From NCBI RefSeq assembly GCF_036884655.1, contig NC_088354.1:12338001-12402000 (forward strand): a stretch of DNA of 64,000 bases, given 5' to 3'. The notes under the pieces are model-generated. The model was not told where the DNA came from. It made no database searches and saw nothing but the letters and a program-made list of their open reading frames with translations. The first letter of the stretch is position 1. The number at the start of each line of letters is the position of its first letter. Below are positions 52,501 through 64,000 of this stretch, one piece after another. Both the position numbers and the translations under genes were made by a program. Source of the DNA: Musa acuminata AAA Group. Its lineage: Eukaryota; Streptophyta; Magnoliopsida; Zingiberales; Musaceae.

Positions 52501-53456
52501 TGGATGTTAATCACCGAAATTATCGATATTATATACATAATGAATATTCAATTCTTTAAATTTGCATAATCCCTAAAATTCACAATTCACAAACCATAAT
52601 GCCTATATGTTAGCTGAGTATTTTTAACTGCAATAGAAGTAATGGCTCCAAAATGTTCTTAACAAATCATTGACATTAGCAGCAAAATGGCAATGATTTA
52701 CCCTTTCTTCCACACATTGAAAAACATATATTTCTTTATTTTTTTTTAAAAAAGTTACTTTTGTGTCCCTCCTTATCCTCCTAAAGCTTTCTAAACTCTT
52801 ATCTCAACCACAAACGAACTGTCAACAATTAACCCCTAGAACTCAAGTGAAGGTTTCGCTTCCCTATTCTTCTGAGTAATTGATCTATCATCCATTATAT
52901 CACAAAGTTTAGATAACAAATAGAATCTGATAAATAAAGGTATTATAAGTCATTCCATCATGTCGCGCTTTCCTTTGAACGCCAACGGAATCCACGAAAG
53001 GACAAGCTTTAATGGCAAAGAACGCATTCGACGTCAGTCTTTCGACAAACCGCCAACGATCTCAAAACGATTCACAATTTGACGGCCAAGGAAATGAAAG
53101 GACGACTTCGAGAAGAAGGAAAAGGGCAGGTTTCTTCTACCTCCGCGATCAATGAGAACAAAGTTAGGAAGCGCCCCAGCCTTCGGCTTAAAGAGATCGG
53201 AACGCGAGAACTGGTCGCAGGCCCTGGCGTTCTCCTTGGGGTACACCACCGCGCCGGCCATGCTCCCGCCGTACTGCGGGATGCCGAAGTTTCCGATCGC
53301 GCTGTCGTGCTTCCCCTTGAGCTCCGAAGGCGAGATGACCATCAGGCTGTTCTTCTCCACCACGAATCGCCCCGCCGCCGGCGGCGCCCAAAGCCCCAGG
53401 CCCAACCCCCAGGCCACCAGGAGAAACCCTAGAGGGAAGCCTACGTATCGCCCCAT
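45469..53456 (-). CDS. VSR1: Vacuolar sorting receptor (BP-80 family)
   Basis: Twelve exons, in transcript order: 53456-53141, 51810-51118, 50791-50703, 50555-50486, 50420-50337, 50235-50159, 50089-50008, 48286-48204, 48057-47991, 47779-47651, 47572-47463 and 45570-45469. They encode 633 residues, the usual length. A signal peptide ([20 protein letters not shown]) is followed by RFVVEKNSL, the mature start typical of VSRs. A protease-associated ligand-binding domain spans about residues 55-170, then the Cys-rich central region. EGF-type repeats follow ([24 protein letters not shown] and the Ca-binding [13 protein letters not shown]). One transmembrane helix ([19 protein letters not shown]) precedes a cytosolic tail with the YMPL trafficking motif (Yxx-phi). 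VSRs carry NPIR-type cargo from Golgi/TGN to the vacuole. Intron 11 holds a hAT-like MITE and intron 7 a LINE remnant. The paralogue number is not certain. Confidence 0.96.
46265..46720. mobile_element. hAT-like MITE, TACCG family, copy 2, in VSR intron 11
   Basis: The element is 46273-46712 (440 bp) with a perfect 8-bp target duplication ATTATTAC (46265-46272 and 46713-46720). Termini are CAAGG and CCTTG. Both ends carry an imperfect inverted repeat containing CAATTTCGAA-like and TACCG/CCGGTA words. The interior is mostly (TA)n microsatellite with GC-rich islets (GGCAACGTCGC, GGTGACGTTACCGAGGCGAC). No coding capacity. The 8-bp duplication supports the hAT superfamily. Confidence 0.82.
46412..46519. 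repeat. (TA)n microsatellite inside the MITE
   Basis: Two TA tracts interrupted by GATTTTTTTTACT. The second is about 70 bp. Length is likely polymorphic. Confidence 0.9.
49395..49870 (-). mobile_element. LINE RNase H remnant in VSR intron 7
   Basis: On the minus strand, broken frames read [19 protein letters not shown] and then [19 protein letters not shown]. This resembles the end of a plant LINE RNase H domain (D-S and H-PR--N-VA--LA). Frameshifts and stops interrupt it. A T-run at about 49406-49411 on the + strand could be the residue of the poly(A) tail. It lies in the same sense as the VSR gene. Confidence 0.45.
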
Positions 53457-53619
53457 CTCTCAAAGGGCCGAATCGAGAGACTTGGACAAAGAAATCGGAG
53501 CTTCGAGTGATCTCCCTTCTTTTATTTGGGTATATTCTTTTCCGCTATTTATTATTTGGTCGTCGGAGACCAGTCGGTGTAAGGAGTCAAATCTTGACGA
53601 CGAAGAAGAAGAAAGTATT

Positions 53620-53656
<37 letters not shown>

Positions 53657-56600
53657 AAGTCAGTGATTTACGCATTTATTTCTATAAATTTTAGTTTAAT
53701 ATGTAGATTCTTTCAAAATCTAAAATGTTATAAATGTTTAATATATTAAAATTTAATTTTGTGATAATATTTTGGGTAATTTTTAAAAATAATATTAATC
53801 ATGATTAAAAGATATTATAATATTTGATAGGATATATATACTACATTAAAAAAATTATCAATAAATATTCTATTTTCAAACGTTGTAAAACTTTTCGAAA
53901 AATGGGAAGCATAAGATTTTGTGTGAATAATGAATTCTATTTTTTCAGTGACGATTTAAAAAAAATGTTTTATTTTTTCTCTTGTTTTATTTTTTTAAGA
54001 TGGATTTGATTTTGTTGCATGAGATACTTGAAATTGTTCATAATCTTCTCTCTAATGCTGCATATTAATATCAATCTCATGAAAACAAACATGCAGATCA
54101 GTACGAGAACATTGTATGATTAATTAGAAGCAGTTGCAATTAAATGCCTTCCTTATAAATGTTTTTTTTTTCGTGTAAAAAATCCAAACTCAGATGAAGG
54201 TCAGAAATAATTATAATTTTGGGCCAAATTGATCCTTGTTTTCATTTCAACCTTATTAGACAGTACTAAAATGACTTGAGTTTTTAGTACAACCGATTTA
54301 ATCTTTTGTATATACACGACACAAACACATAAATTTTGTTTGAAGTCATGATTGTATTATCTTAAAAATAATAATTTTTCAGATACAGTTACTCAAAAAA
54401 TAGGATCGATCGTATCAATTTCATCAAGTTAGGTTGACGATTTTTTTTTTTGACGATCAAAGTTGATTATATATTATAAATTTAGCAATAATAGATATGA
54501 ACTTAGAATTTAATATCCAATAATTTACAGATAATGATATAATATCCTACAATAAAAATAGACTAATTATATATTATCCTTTATACTCACAACTATTAAT
54601 ATGGTTGTCTTTGTATTTAGAAGATTTACATTATGATCTATATAGTTTTGAAAGTTGAAATAAATAATCCCATTTGTCATGATGTCTTTATCTACATTAT
54701 CTAAACAGAAAACACATGACACCATCAATATTAAAATGATAGACAAAAAGATAATTTTAATATTCTTTTTATTTTCGACACGAAAAATATTAAAATTATT
54801 TTTTTATTAATAAAATCGTTAAAAACGTAAACGATATTGAAATTATTTTTTTGTTCAATCACTTTCGTATCGGTCCACGTGTTATATTTTTTTATCAATT
54901 TAGTTGATGATATTAGGATAAATAAAATTATTTATTTTTATTTTTAAAATTATAAAAATCTTAAAATAAATTTTTTAAATATAAAAATTATGATATTAAT
55001 AGGATCTAAGCATATAAGATAATAAATAATTAACCAAGTAAAAACCCATAGTTGACTGCTACATGTCCTAAGAAGTTGTTCTTCTAATATACTAATATAC
55101 TGGTGTTTATACAAAGTGTAGCCAAGCCACCCTCACTTCTCAAGTAGACTGCCTTCTCAGTTCATCCATCAAGAGCGTCAACAACAGGTATTTAAACAGA
55201 AATGCCATGCGGTAGCTTTCAGCTTCACAGAGACACAAGCAGAAGTGACCCATGACATGACTGCTTTTGAAATGTAGCACTTGCAAGTCTCTCTCTCATG
55301 GCAATGATGCAGGAGCTGCGACAGTAGAGAGGTAGGGTCCTGGCTTTGAATCCTTGGCTTTTCTCTTCAGTACCATTGAAGAGGGCAGATAATTTCGTTT
55401 GGTTACCAATGAGAAAGGAGAATGGCATCAGATCCGACAAATTCCACAAGGTTTGACAGCTACTCAGCTTTGTATTCCAGCAGCTTAGTTTGTGTTCATG
55501 GAGTAGAAATGTGGAGAGATTAATTCATGGTTGGTTTTTTTCTTTTTCTTTTTTTTTGTCTTCTGTATGACATGGAGGACTGATTACAAAGAAGACAGTG
55601 ACTGGAGTCATTATCCACAAAGGTGGATCTCCATGAGAAGTCCAGAATGCCTATATTTATTTCAGATAAACTGTGACACCACAAGTTTATTCTCACATTT
55701 AAAACGGGTAAGATATTTTGGATTTAAGTATTTTGAAAGATTGATTTAGACTTTGAAAAGTTTGAATCAATTATCTCATTGGATTATGATAAATAGTGAT
55801 AGAGTTGATCTAATATTAAATATAACATTCATAAATATTTTTAGGATTTTAATTATATTTAAATTAATTGATAGAATCCTAATTAAATAAAAACTTTTTA
55901 ATAAATTATAGTTTGTTCCTATAAATACTTTTTGAGTCTCAATATTATGATATAACGAAGAGATAAAAATACTATGAGTGCTTCAAGAGATGATCTCTAA
56001 TGTTTCTAAAGAAGGTTGAGAGAGAAAATTTTAAATTTATGTAAGAGGTATACAAGAGGAGTCATACTTAAATAACTTAGGAAGTCTTATAATTGATTTT
56101 ATATATTAAAAATTTTAATTTTTTTTATGAATGTAAGTAGGATTTATCGAACTAATTCAAGTTTTACGTTTTTTTGGTATGTTTTTTTAACCGTTAATCT
56201 TCGATAAATTTCTTTTTTGATTTTTAATTTTTTCTCTCCCTCCCTAACAATAATAAGAATGAAAAGATTATTTACAGATGAGATTCCAGAGTATATCAGA
56301 GCCATCATCAGGTTAGATTTGATTCTATTATATTCCAGAAGCTCAAATCTCATCTTGCACTTTCAATATCCTCATAACTGTGTTTCTTGGCCTTTATTTG
56401 ATCATCCGAAATCTCACATGCAAATGAACATTTCCAGGCGAAACTATTCACTTTTGCACAAAAGCCTCATTGATACTGTAATAATGGATATACAATTCCA
56501 ATTCAAACAATCGAAAACCTTTTCTTTAGGACGATATTAATTTGGAATCATACTGTAATGTATGAATCCAAATTATGTTATCTGATGGGTGCATTATTAT

Positions 56601-58617
56601 TAATTTAAATTTAAATATTTTAATTAATGATTCAAGCTCAATAAATTTAATGAGTTAATTATCGACTAAGCATTCGGAGTGAATGATTCATACACAACAA
56701 AGTTAATACATTAGTCATCTATGACACAAGCCCTGTGCCAATTGCATGGCAGTGGACTAATTAGCCTCACAAAGCCTGTCTCTGCTATCTGTGCTCTCTG
56801 AATCATGCTACTGTAAGAAAGCAAATTCCCACTTTGTTATCTGAAAGTTTGTGTGGGCAGTGTGTGTGTTCTTTACCTCAGAAAGTTCTTTAGTGGCCAT
56901 ATTGGCTCCTTTCTGGGATTTTAGGCCAGATGGAAATCAGTCCAAGTACATTTCTCTTAAAAGTTCTTTAATGGCCATATTGGCTCCTTTCTGGGATTTT
57001 AGGTCAGATGGAGATCAGTCCAAGTATATTTCTGGTGTTCTCACAATAAACCCCCTTTGCTTGAAAGAAATCAGTCTACTATGCATTTGTACTTCAGAAT
57101 TTTCTTTTCTTTCCTTTCTGGAAATTTGCTGCCTTTACACATACTTGAAAGGTGTCATGGAGTGACTGACAAAAGGTAAGGAGAGTATCTGATAAATAAA
57201 TCAACATCATTCTTGTGAATATGCTGCAAACTATTCTTATGGAATTAGGTTTTTTTTTTTTTTGATGGAACAAGATGGAATTAGAATGAAACAAATGCAG
57301 AGAGATTTAATTAAATAAAAATAAAAAATATATGCAGAAAGTTTTAAATGGATTTGAATTATCAGATACTTCTGTTTTTGAGTCTCAGCAACAAAATAAA
57401 AGGTTTTATCCAAAAAGCCTTGTCCTTTTCGGTAATATTTTATATGAACATCTATGTGCATATAAATGAGAAGCTTATCAATTTATATGCAGCTGAAAAA
57501 TAAGAATAAAGTCTTGCATTATTCAGCACAAAAGAACTTAGCTATGCTTACTGAATGATCATTGTGTAAACATGCTTAGAATCCAGTTCTTTAATCCACT
57601 GCAGTGCTGAGCTCCAATCATTCAGAGGTTGCAACAGAAGTGACTAACACTGACACAATGCTTCAATCAAGAATCCAGAATTAACAAAGACTGAGGTAGC
57701 AGAAGGCAATTAAAAGTTGGTAGATCTTCATAGGTCTTGAGGCCCACAACGAGTATCAGATAAGACTTGTAGGAGATGCCAACTTGGTCTGGTTTTGGAT
57801 CTTGTGTAGCTTTTGCCAATCTTTTTAGTTTACCAATGTTACTGTGTGCATCTTAATCAATGCTCCTATAAGATTCTTGATCCAGTCTTTCAACATTAAT
57901 GCCATCAACATGGAGACAACCCATCAGGCCTACTCACAAGACCCAATTAGAGGATTACTAAGGTTCATCCCCTCATCTTCTTCACTCTTGACCTGCTTGG
58001 GATTCGCGAGATTAATTATGAAATGAAGAAGAGTGCCAATTAGACATTGTGATCGTCTTCAGCTTTGGTTTTTGGTTAAGTTCTTCAGATTAGTCGGGCA
58101 CAGAGAATTTTGGGTCACGTGACTGAATCTGAAGAACAAGAGAATCTTCACTGATCTTTCCGTAACACGAATTATAATTGATCTAAAGGGAGAAATACAT
58201 CTTTTCCATTTTGAATGTTACTAATTCAGCCATAGCAGCAGAATTTGTAACAGCAGAAATAAGCATTTAGCTAGCAAGAGGAGTGAGAAGAGCTATATGA
58301 CAGCAGAAGCAAGTAGTGTGCTCTTTAGCTGCATGTCAAATCTGTGGTTGTAGATGGAATGCGTTTCTGAGGAGAGCCTATTGAATGAGATTCCATTTTT
58401 TGCCTTGTTCTAAGCAGAGAATGGATCTATAGAACAGTGTCCCAAAAAAGAGCAGCAAATACGAACAAATATTCTCATGTAGATTTGAGTCCATAGTCTT
58501 CGAGTTCATGAAAGGTTATGGACCAAATATACCCCCTTCTATAGAAGCTCGAGAGCTCAAGAACAGCACTCCAAACACTTGCCTTCTCTCACCCACCAAA
58601 CAACTCTGACCTCAAAC
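53457..58617. other. Long AT-rich intergenic region, no gene recognised
   Basis: Starts with the VSR 5' UTR and promoter, then a (TA)n tract at about 53625-53652. The rest is very AT-rich with many T and A runs. A block at about 55680-56110 with CCTATAAATACTTTTTGAG followed by repeated AAGAGA words could be an LTR remnant, but no partner or coding domain is visible. Small frames at 55225-55449, 56144-56540 and 57237-57461 have no motif. The right end should hold the cyclin promoter. Confidence 0.4.
56882..57034. repeat. Two-copy 78-bp tandem repeat
   Basis: A unit starting AAAGTTCTTTA-TGGCCATA begins at 56882 and again at 56960. The copies differ at only a few sites. The open frame over it (56851-57165) reflects the duplication. 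Confidence 0.85.
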
Positions 58618-59785
58618 ATGGCTGATTCGGGCTGCATGGCTTCCCTTAAAGACGACGAGGTGTTATGCGAAGACACACTCATGCTTGAAACGGATGATGA
58701 ATACATAGAGTTTCTGCTTAGCAAAGAGAACCGCTGCTGCACCAGAGCTCGTGCTGCATCGTCCGATGACTCGCTTAAATCTGCTCGTTCTGATGCTGTT
58801 CGATGGATTCTGAAGGTTAGTTCGCGTCCATATATTCATCGAGTCATCGCAGTTTCTGTGCTTTCGATCATCATGTCTTTATTGCTGTTCCGATGCAGAT
58901 GAAGGTCCTCTTTGGCCTCGGCATGAGAACGGCGTACGTGGCTGCCAGCTACCTCGACCACTTCTGTGTTCATCGATCAATTGACTCGATGGTAGGTGTT
59001 GCAGATCATGTAGTTTTCTTCCTCCTCTTCGCGTGCCGGTACTTGCAATTTGACCAAGTTTCTTACTGAATGGATTAGAGAGATAAGAGCTGGGCAATTC
59101 GATTGCTGTCACTGTCTTGCTTATCTTTGGCCGTGAAGATGGAAGAACTCAAAGTCCCAGCTTTATCGGAGTTCCGAACAGAGGACTACCGATTCCAAAC
59201 TGAAGCCATACAGAGGATGGAGCTTCTCATTTTGAGTACGTTGGAGTGGAAGATGAGCATGATCACTCCTTTCTCTTATCTGAGCTATTTCGCTTCCAGA
59301 TTCCAAGAACATGGATCAGAAGACTTGGCGTGGGAGGCCATTACGCTCATCCTTGCAAGTATTGAAGGTCAGATACTAGTTAGATCAATCATGTTCAGCA
59401 TTCAATCTTTCAATGTTTTGCCATTGTTGTCGCTGAATGCAGCAATCAATCTAGTGGAATATCGACCTTCAGTCGTAGCTGCTGCTGCAATTCTTGCTGC
59501 ATCGCATGAAAGACTCACTCAAAAGTCAGTGGAGCTCAAGCTGAGTGCAATCTCATCATTCAGACCATTGGACACTGTAAGTTCTAAACCTTTAGATTCC
59601 ATCGTCTCCAATGTTAAAGAACACTCGATGGTGAACACGATCTTGTTTGGGTTGTGACACAGGATCGTGTTTTCTCCTGCTACAGTCTGATGATCCAAGA
59701 GACAGATAGAGAAGCTTCACACATCAAAACATTTAGCTTTAAGTCAATCGGCAGCAAATCGTTAGACTGTCAACAACTCTGTTGA
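58618..59785 (+). CDS. CYCD5: D-type cyclin (CYCD5-like)
   Basis: Five exons, 58618-58815, 58899-58991, 59079-59367, 59443-59576 and 59663-59785, give 278 residues. The N-terminal cyclin box is clear: DAVRWILKMKVLFGLGMRTA, YVAASYLDHFCVHRSIDSM, RDKSWAIRLLSLSCLSLAVK and MEELKVPALSEFRTEDYRFQ, followed by RMELLILSTLEWKMSMITPF. A C-terminal cyclin domain follows (NLVEYRPSVVAAAAILAASH). D cyclins partner with CDKA and phosphorylate retinoblastoma-related protein at G1/S. The usual Rb-binding LxCxE is not present; the closest N-terminal string is EVLCEDTL, offset by one residue. That and the short length point to the D5-like group. The subgroup call is inference; the cyclin D assignment is firm. Confidence 0.9.
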
Positions 59786-62294
59786 TGCCAATGGCAGCAT
59801 CTCCTTTGCAGTAGAAAGCAGCAAGAGGAGAAGATTGCAGTAATGTTCACAAACCCATGCAGGGCCTTTTTTAGGTTGTCTATGGGCATTGACTTGATTC
59901 TCTGACAAAGCATGTATATCTTATAGTTGATTGATGTTTTAGTTGAAAGGCTCGGGTTTGTGGTTTTGAGAGGATCTTTCCCACATCAGTTTCTGTAAAG
60001 AGAAGGGAAAGAGGTGAAAAGGAAGGGTTAAAGCTACAGCTCAAAGTGAAAGAACACTGACCGAAGCCAAAAAGCTGGAAGAGATCATCCTGTGAGGACA
60101 GATACTGTGGAGTGTTCTTGTGAACAGAGCTGCAAAGCAACACTTGTTCTTCCCAATGTGAGAAGTGGAGCCTGGTGTTCATTGCTTGTAAGATTCTGTA
60201 GCCAACCACTTTCAGTGGAGGTGCTTGGGATGCTTTCCTGACATTGAAAAGATCATGAGATCAGATGCACTGGTGCTGCATGCATGCCAGATGAATGTGT
60301 GTAATGTGGGTGAAGAGGTTCTTTTTGCTTGGATCTTTTTCTTAGTGTAATATGTGATGTTTCATAATATTATATTTTCACCAAAATGAGGTGTTCTTTG
60401 TTCATAAACTTTGCAATGATGATAGATTCTGAATGAAATTATCACACTTATATGTTTCAAACCAGAGTATCTCACTTTATACAATTAAAAGAAGTTTGAC
60501 AGCAGCTAAATTGGTTCAATCATCCATATGATGGCTGAGCAGATCCACAGATTCTAATGCTCCTTAACATTAATTACCAAAGATACAAAGTTTCACCTGT
60601 CACATCTGATAAAAAGATCACTGACAAAAGAAAAGCCAAATGACTTTCTCAGTTTCTACCACCTGCTGTTGCAAGTTTCTTTTCTAATGTAGTATGCTGG
60701 CCACAGCAGCATGTGAATAGTGCCACTGTAATCTTTTCTTGCCCCCCCAAACTTGAGTGAGGAACATGTCCAAGGCTCCACTTCCAGTAGCTAATGTGGG
60801 GTCTTGTAATCTACACAGTGATGCAGTCAAAATGATGGTGTAATTGGAGTAAAGTGGACTGGGCACAGAAGCAGCAGCAGAAAACGATAAACACCAAAAA
60901 CAAAGCCAAGGATCTCTCTCCCAAGGAGCAGTAAGTAAACAAATCTTACCAGACTCAATGAAAAAACAATGGCATCTCCATCTTGACTTGGCAACCAAAA
61001 CACTCCTCCTGGCTCTCTGAATGATGAAATGCCATTTGGTAAATCAGCAGTGACAGACAAAAAACCAGCAGCTGTTTAGTTCATCTTGAAGTACAAAGTA
61101 CAGTAGCTAGTGGCAGTGATGATTGTAATGTATTCAGTAGCTTAAGAAATTGGTCAGTCTTGTCCTTCTCTATCTATGAATTCAAGCCAGGAAACCAGCA
61201 TACCTGATTTCCAACCTTGCCACAAGTTGAACACTTCTAAATAGCCCTTGACTACTTTGAAGCTTTGGATTGGCTTTTGCAAGCTAAGAGTGATTTGAAA
61301 TATTGCATTTAAAGATGCTTAGAGTCAGAATATAATTGTTTACCAACATGCATTGCAACTAAAAGGCTTAATCTTAGTAATCTGCATCTGCACAGAGCAA
61401 CTTGCAGCTTGATGGAAGAACTAATTCATTTATTCAACCCCAATTGTCAATTGCAACTAAAATAAAGTTAAAAAGGTTTTTAATTGTTGACAGTCCTGCT
61501 GCTTCAACTGCAGCTTCAGGGAAAATTTCTTCACTCTCATCCATGTTGTCAGCAACCCCTCTCTTCTCATGAGCATTGAACAAGACTAGGTTAAAAATAT
61601 CAAGTTGATATTTATCGGTCTGATAAACATTTCAAACTACCAAATATTGGCAGATAAGAATCATATTACGTATGAGTGTTGGTGCATCAATCAATGTTGA
61701 TATCATATCAATCTGGCCGCTGACTAATATTTTTAAACCTTCCTTTGTGTGATTAATGTGTCAAATCTATTTTCTAATCTCACTCAACTATCTGCTGAAA
61801 AATCTCTAATTTGCCTAAGCATAAAATGTGGTCAGATAAACTCATTAAAACCCAATTGGCCTGCACATGCAAAATGCACTACAACTGTCTACACCTGTTT
61901 CTGACATATGACAAGGTAACAACAAAATAAAGAGAAGCTGTCAAGAAAAAATTATTACTAAGTTAATGTATCAGTATGAGTATTTTGCTTGTAACATATA
62001 CATCAATTGGGATTAAGAAGAAACTGTATTTTGGAACTAATGTAGAATTGCATTAAATTAAGACAGATCTAGTACAAAGATGGTTAGCAGTCTGCAGTAT
62101 CAAGTTGGTTAGCTCTCCATGAACACTTCGAGTATAGATGATCTGGAAGAGTCATTTAAAAATGGCCAGGAATCCAACTGACTATTACCAGAGATGCAAT
62201 CCCATTTTGCAAAAGAATATTACCGTGACTGGTAGGGAAAGCACTGAAAAGCACAAATTTAATGCCTTCTGCATCACTTTTGCACTTGGATTTT
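59786..62294. other. Convergent intergenic region, no gene recognised
   Basis: Lies between the cyclin (+) and the Ca2+-ATPase (-) and should contain both 3' UTRs. Frames at 59880-60209 and 60684-61060 on the minus strand show no family motif. Confidence 0.4.
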
Positions 62295-64000
62295 CTACTT
62301 GGAATCCACAGGAATCATCTTAATGGCGGCAGCAATGGGCATGCCAAGAAATCCAATCAATGCGCTCACAACCCACTCTGACAATGTCAGAGGAGTTGTG
62401 TCTGCAAAATCTCCAAGGAATTGGACGATTATGAATTGAAATATGACGGTGCAAGTAATGACAGATACAAATATGTAGTTTTCCAATATGCCATGCAATA
62501 CATCTATATTCTCGATCTCTCTGGAGCTAATTTCATTGAAGACCTGCAAACGAAATTCTAGATATTAGTTAAATTTAAATGCATTTGCTAATACATTGAA
62601 AAAAGAGTTGCAAGAAATGCTGAATGCATGATATGTAGAGCATACAATTATGTGCCCACTTCAGCAAGTAATTGCAATCAAAATCAAATTGGCTGTCAAT
62701 TGTTAAGATGAACAAACATTTTTTTTTTTGGTGAACAAACATACTCATTTTCCAGTCAAGATCAGCAATTTAGGTAAGCCCATCCAGATAATAAAGAAAT
62801 GTCTTTCTTAGCGAATTTTATAGTAATGTAAGAACAGACAACCAGAAAGATCTGCATGAGCACTTATCGTTGCAAATCTATATCATCTTCCAATGATAAA
62901 TCTGAAAAAATATGAGATAAGATCACAGGATCCTTATGTTCAAAGAAGAGCACTTCAGTTTCGTATGTTATATGCATTCTGCAATAAAGTCTTAACTTCT
63001 AAGTATACAAGTCAACAACCATGATCGACACCAAAGTATTTGCTTCTCTTAAAGGAACAGAGAGAAAAAAAAGTACTGAAATATTGTTGAAAATTAGTTT
63101 GCACTCTATTATACCTGCAGGCAGAAGAAATGAATATATGAATATTTCTACAACTGAACCATTGAACAATACATACAACAAACATAATGGACATGAATGA
63201 TTGATAATCACTTTCTTGAGGTGTTATACATAGATATTCTCCCTACTTATGAACTATTTGCAAAAACGATGTTGACTCCTTGCATGGTTATGCCTGTTCA
63301 ATTTAGCAGTCTGCATAAAATGACTAAGACTTAGAAAGCAATTTTAGTTGCATAATACTGGAGTAAAGATATCATTCTTCATTAGTAAAAATATAATCCA
63401 TTAATCATTCACTGTATTCTTCCATCAATTAATATAATAACATGAAGTAATGTAATAAGATAAGCATGTAAATCATGAATCTTTACCTGACAAAATACAA
63501 AAGAATTAAAGATGAGTGTATTGAGTGTAAGATCAGAATCAGGGCCCACAAGTTGAAATAGCTCTTTCCCTTCTGTCTGGAGATACCATATCACAATGAA
63601 CTGATAGAAGGCTTGTCCAAAGATATTCCTCCACATTGCATTGCTTATAAAATTGTCTTCCCTTCCAACTGGAGCTTGTTTCATCAGTTCATCATTAGGA
63701 GGCTCAGTGGCTAATGCAAGTGCTCCAAGTGTGTCCATAATCATGTTTACCCAAAGCAGCTGAACAGCAGTGAGTGGAGCATGTCCTAACATGAATGCGG
63801 TGAAAATAAAGAGACTGGTGAAGGATCAAAGTAAAATTATATAGTTCATACCAAAAAATTAAGAAGTATATAATTGATTGAGTATTAACATTGGAACAAA
63901 CTTACCTGTTAAGCATGCTGATGAAAAATTTACAACTAGAGCAACAACATTTACAGTCAGCTGAAATTGTACAAATTTCTGAATGTTTATATATACAGAA
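62295..64000 (-). CDS. Autoinhibited P2B Ca2+-ATPase, C-terminal part (continues past the window)
   Basis: Three exons are inside the window: 64000-63906 (partial), 63785-63487 and 62543-62295, phases 0/1/0, about 213 residues. The reading starts within SVYINIQKFVQFQLTVNVVA, a transmembrane segment of ACA pumps. It continues with NFSSACLTGHAPLTAVQLLW and VNMIMDTLGALALATEPPND, whose Asn and Asp in VNMIMD are the membrane Ca2+-ligand positions. More helices follow (NTLIFNSFVFCQVFNEISSR; YIFVSVITCTVIFQFIIVQF), and it ends in AAAIKMIPVDSK. Plant ACAs export Ca2+ from the cytosol and are activated by calmodulin at their N-terminus, which is not in this window. The NFSSACLTG string fits the ACA1/2/4/11-type cluster better than ACA8/10. 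Confidence 0.93.

Noticed and set aside
53079..53694. Plus-strand frames opposite VSR exon 1
   Set aside because: Shadow frames of the GC-rich first exon of the vacuolar sorting receptor.
60684..61060. Hydrophobic minus-strand frames resembling membrane peptides
   Set aside because: No family motif and no flanking exons; likely chance frames in intergenic DNA.

Overview
This is a 64 kb piece of a plant nuclear genome. The genes are split by AT-rich introns with GT/AG borders, and their products are plant-specific: a GRAS regulator, an RSL-type bHLH, a vacuolar sorting receptor, a D-type cyclin and an autoinhibited Ca2+-ATPase. Several genes have very GC-rich first exons that fall to AT-rich introns and 3' ends (SCL32, the LRR gene, VSR exon 1). 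That gradient is typical of commelinid monocots. A non-grass monocot such as a Musaceae relative is my guess, but it is inference only. Every exon chain below was built by hand from splice signals and reading phase. In each complete gene the exon lengths sum to an exact multiple of three.

Layout. 1-5.5 kb: no intact gene, only a MITE-like inverted repeat, an old dispersed repeat with GC-rich palindromic motifs, and a decayed F-box/kelch gene. 6.2-8.25 kb (+): a secreted LRR protein. 9.4-18.6 kb (-): casein kinase 2 alpha in ten exons, its introns carrying a hAT-like insertion and a LINE fragment. 19.2-19.6 kb: an orphan exon-like ORF divergent from CK2 alpha. 19.9-20.65 kb: a second hAT-like element swollen by AT repeats. 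22.8-23.4 kb (-): a small DUF863-related protein. 28.6-33.7 kb (+): ribosomal protein S29, whose last intron holds a 3 kb palindromic element. 37.2-38.6 kb (+): a SCARECROW-LIKE 32 type GRAS protein. 42.9-44.2 kb (+): an RSL4-like bHLH. 45.5-53.5 kb (-): a vacuolar sorting receptor in twelve exons. 58.6-59.8 kb (+): a D-type cyclin. 62.3-64 kb (-): the 3' end of a P2B Ca2+-ATPase that runs off the window.

The genes do not form a pathway or cluster. They are ordinary, independently transcribed housekeeping and regulatory genes. The unusual content lies in the mobile DNA. The RPS29 intron contains inverted arms of about 1.28 kb each that could transcribe into a long hairpin. Two related hAT-like MITEs carry long AT microsatellites and have 8-bp target duplications. 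A separate hAT-like element has a perfect 8-bp duplication inside a CK2 alpha intron. Two tRNA-derived SINE-like copies are also present. I found no evidence of a novel multi-gene system. No tRNA, rRNA or CRISPR array was recognised.
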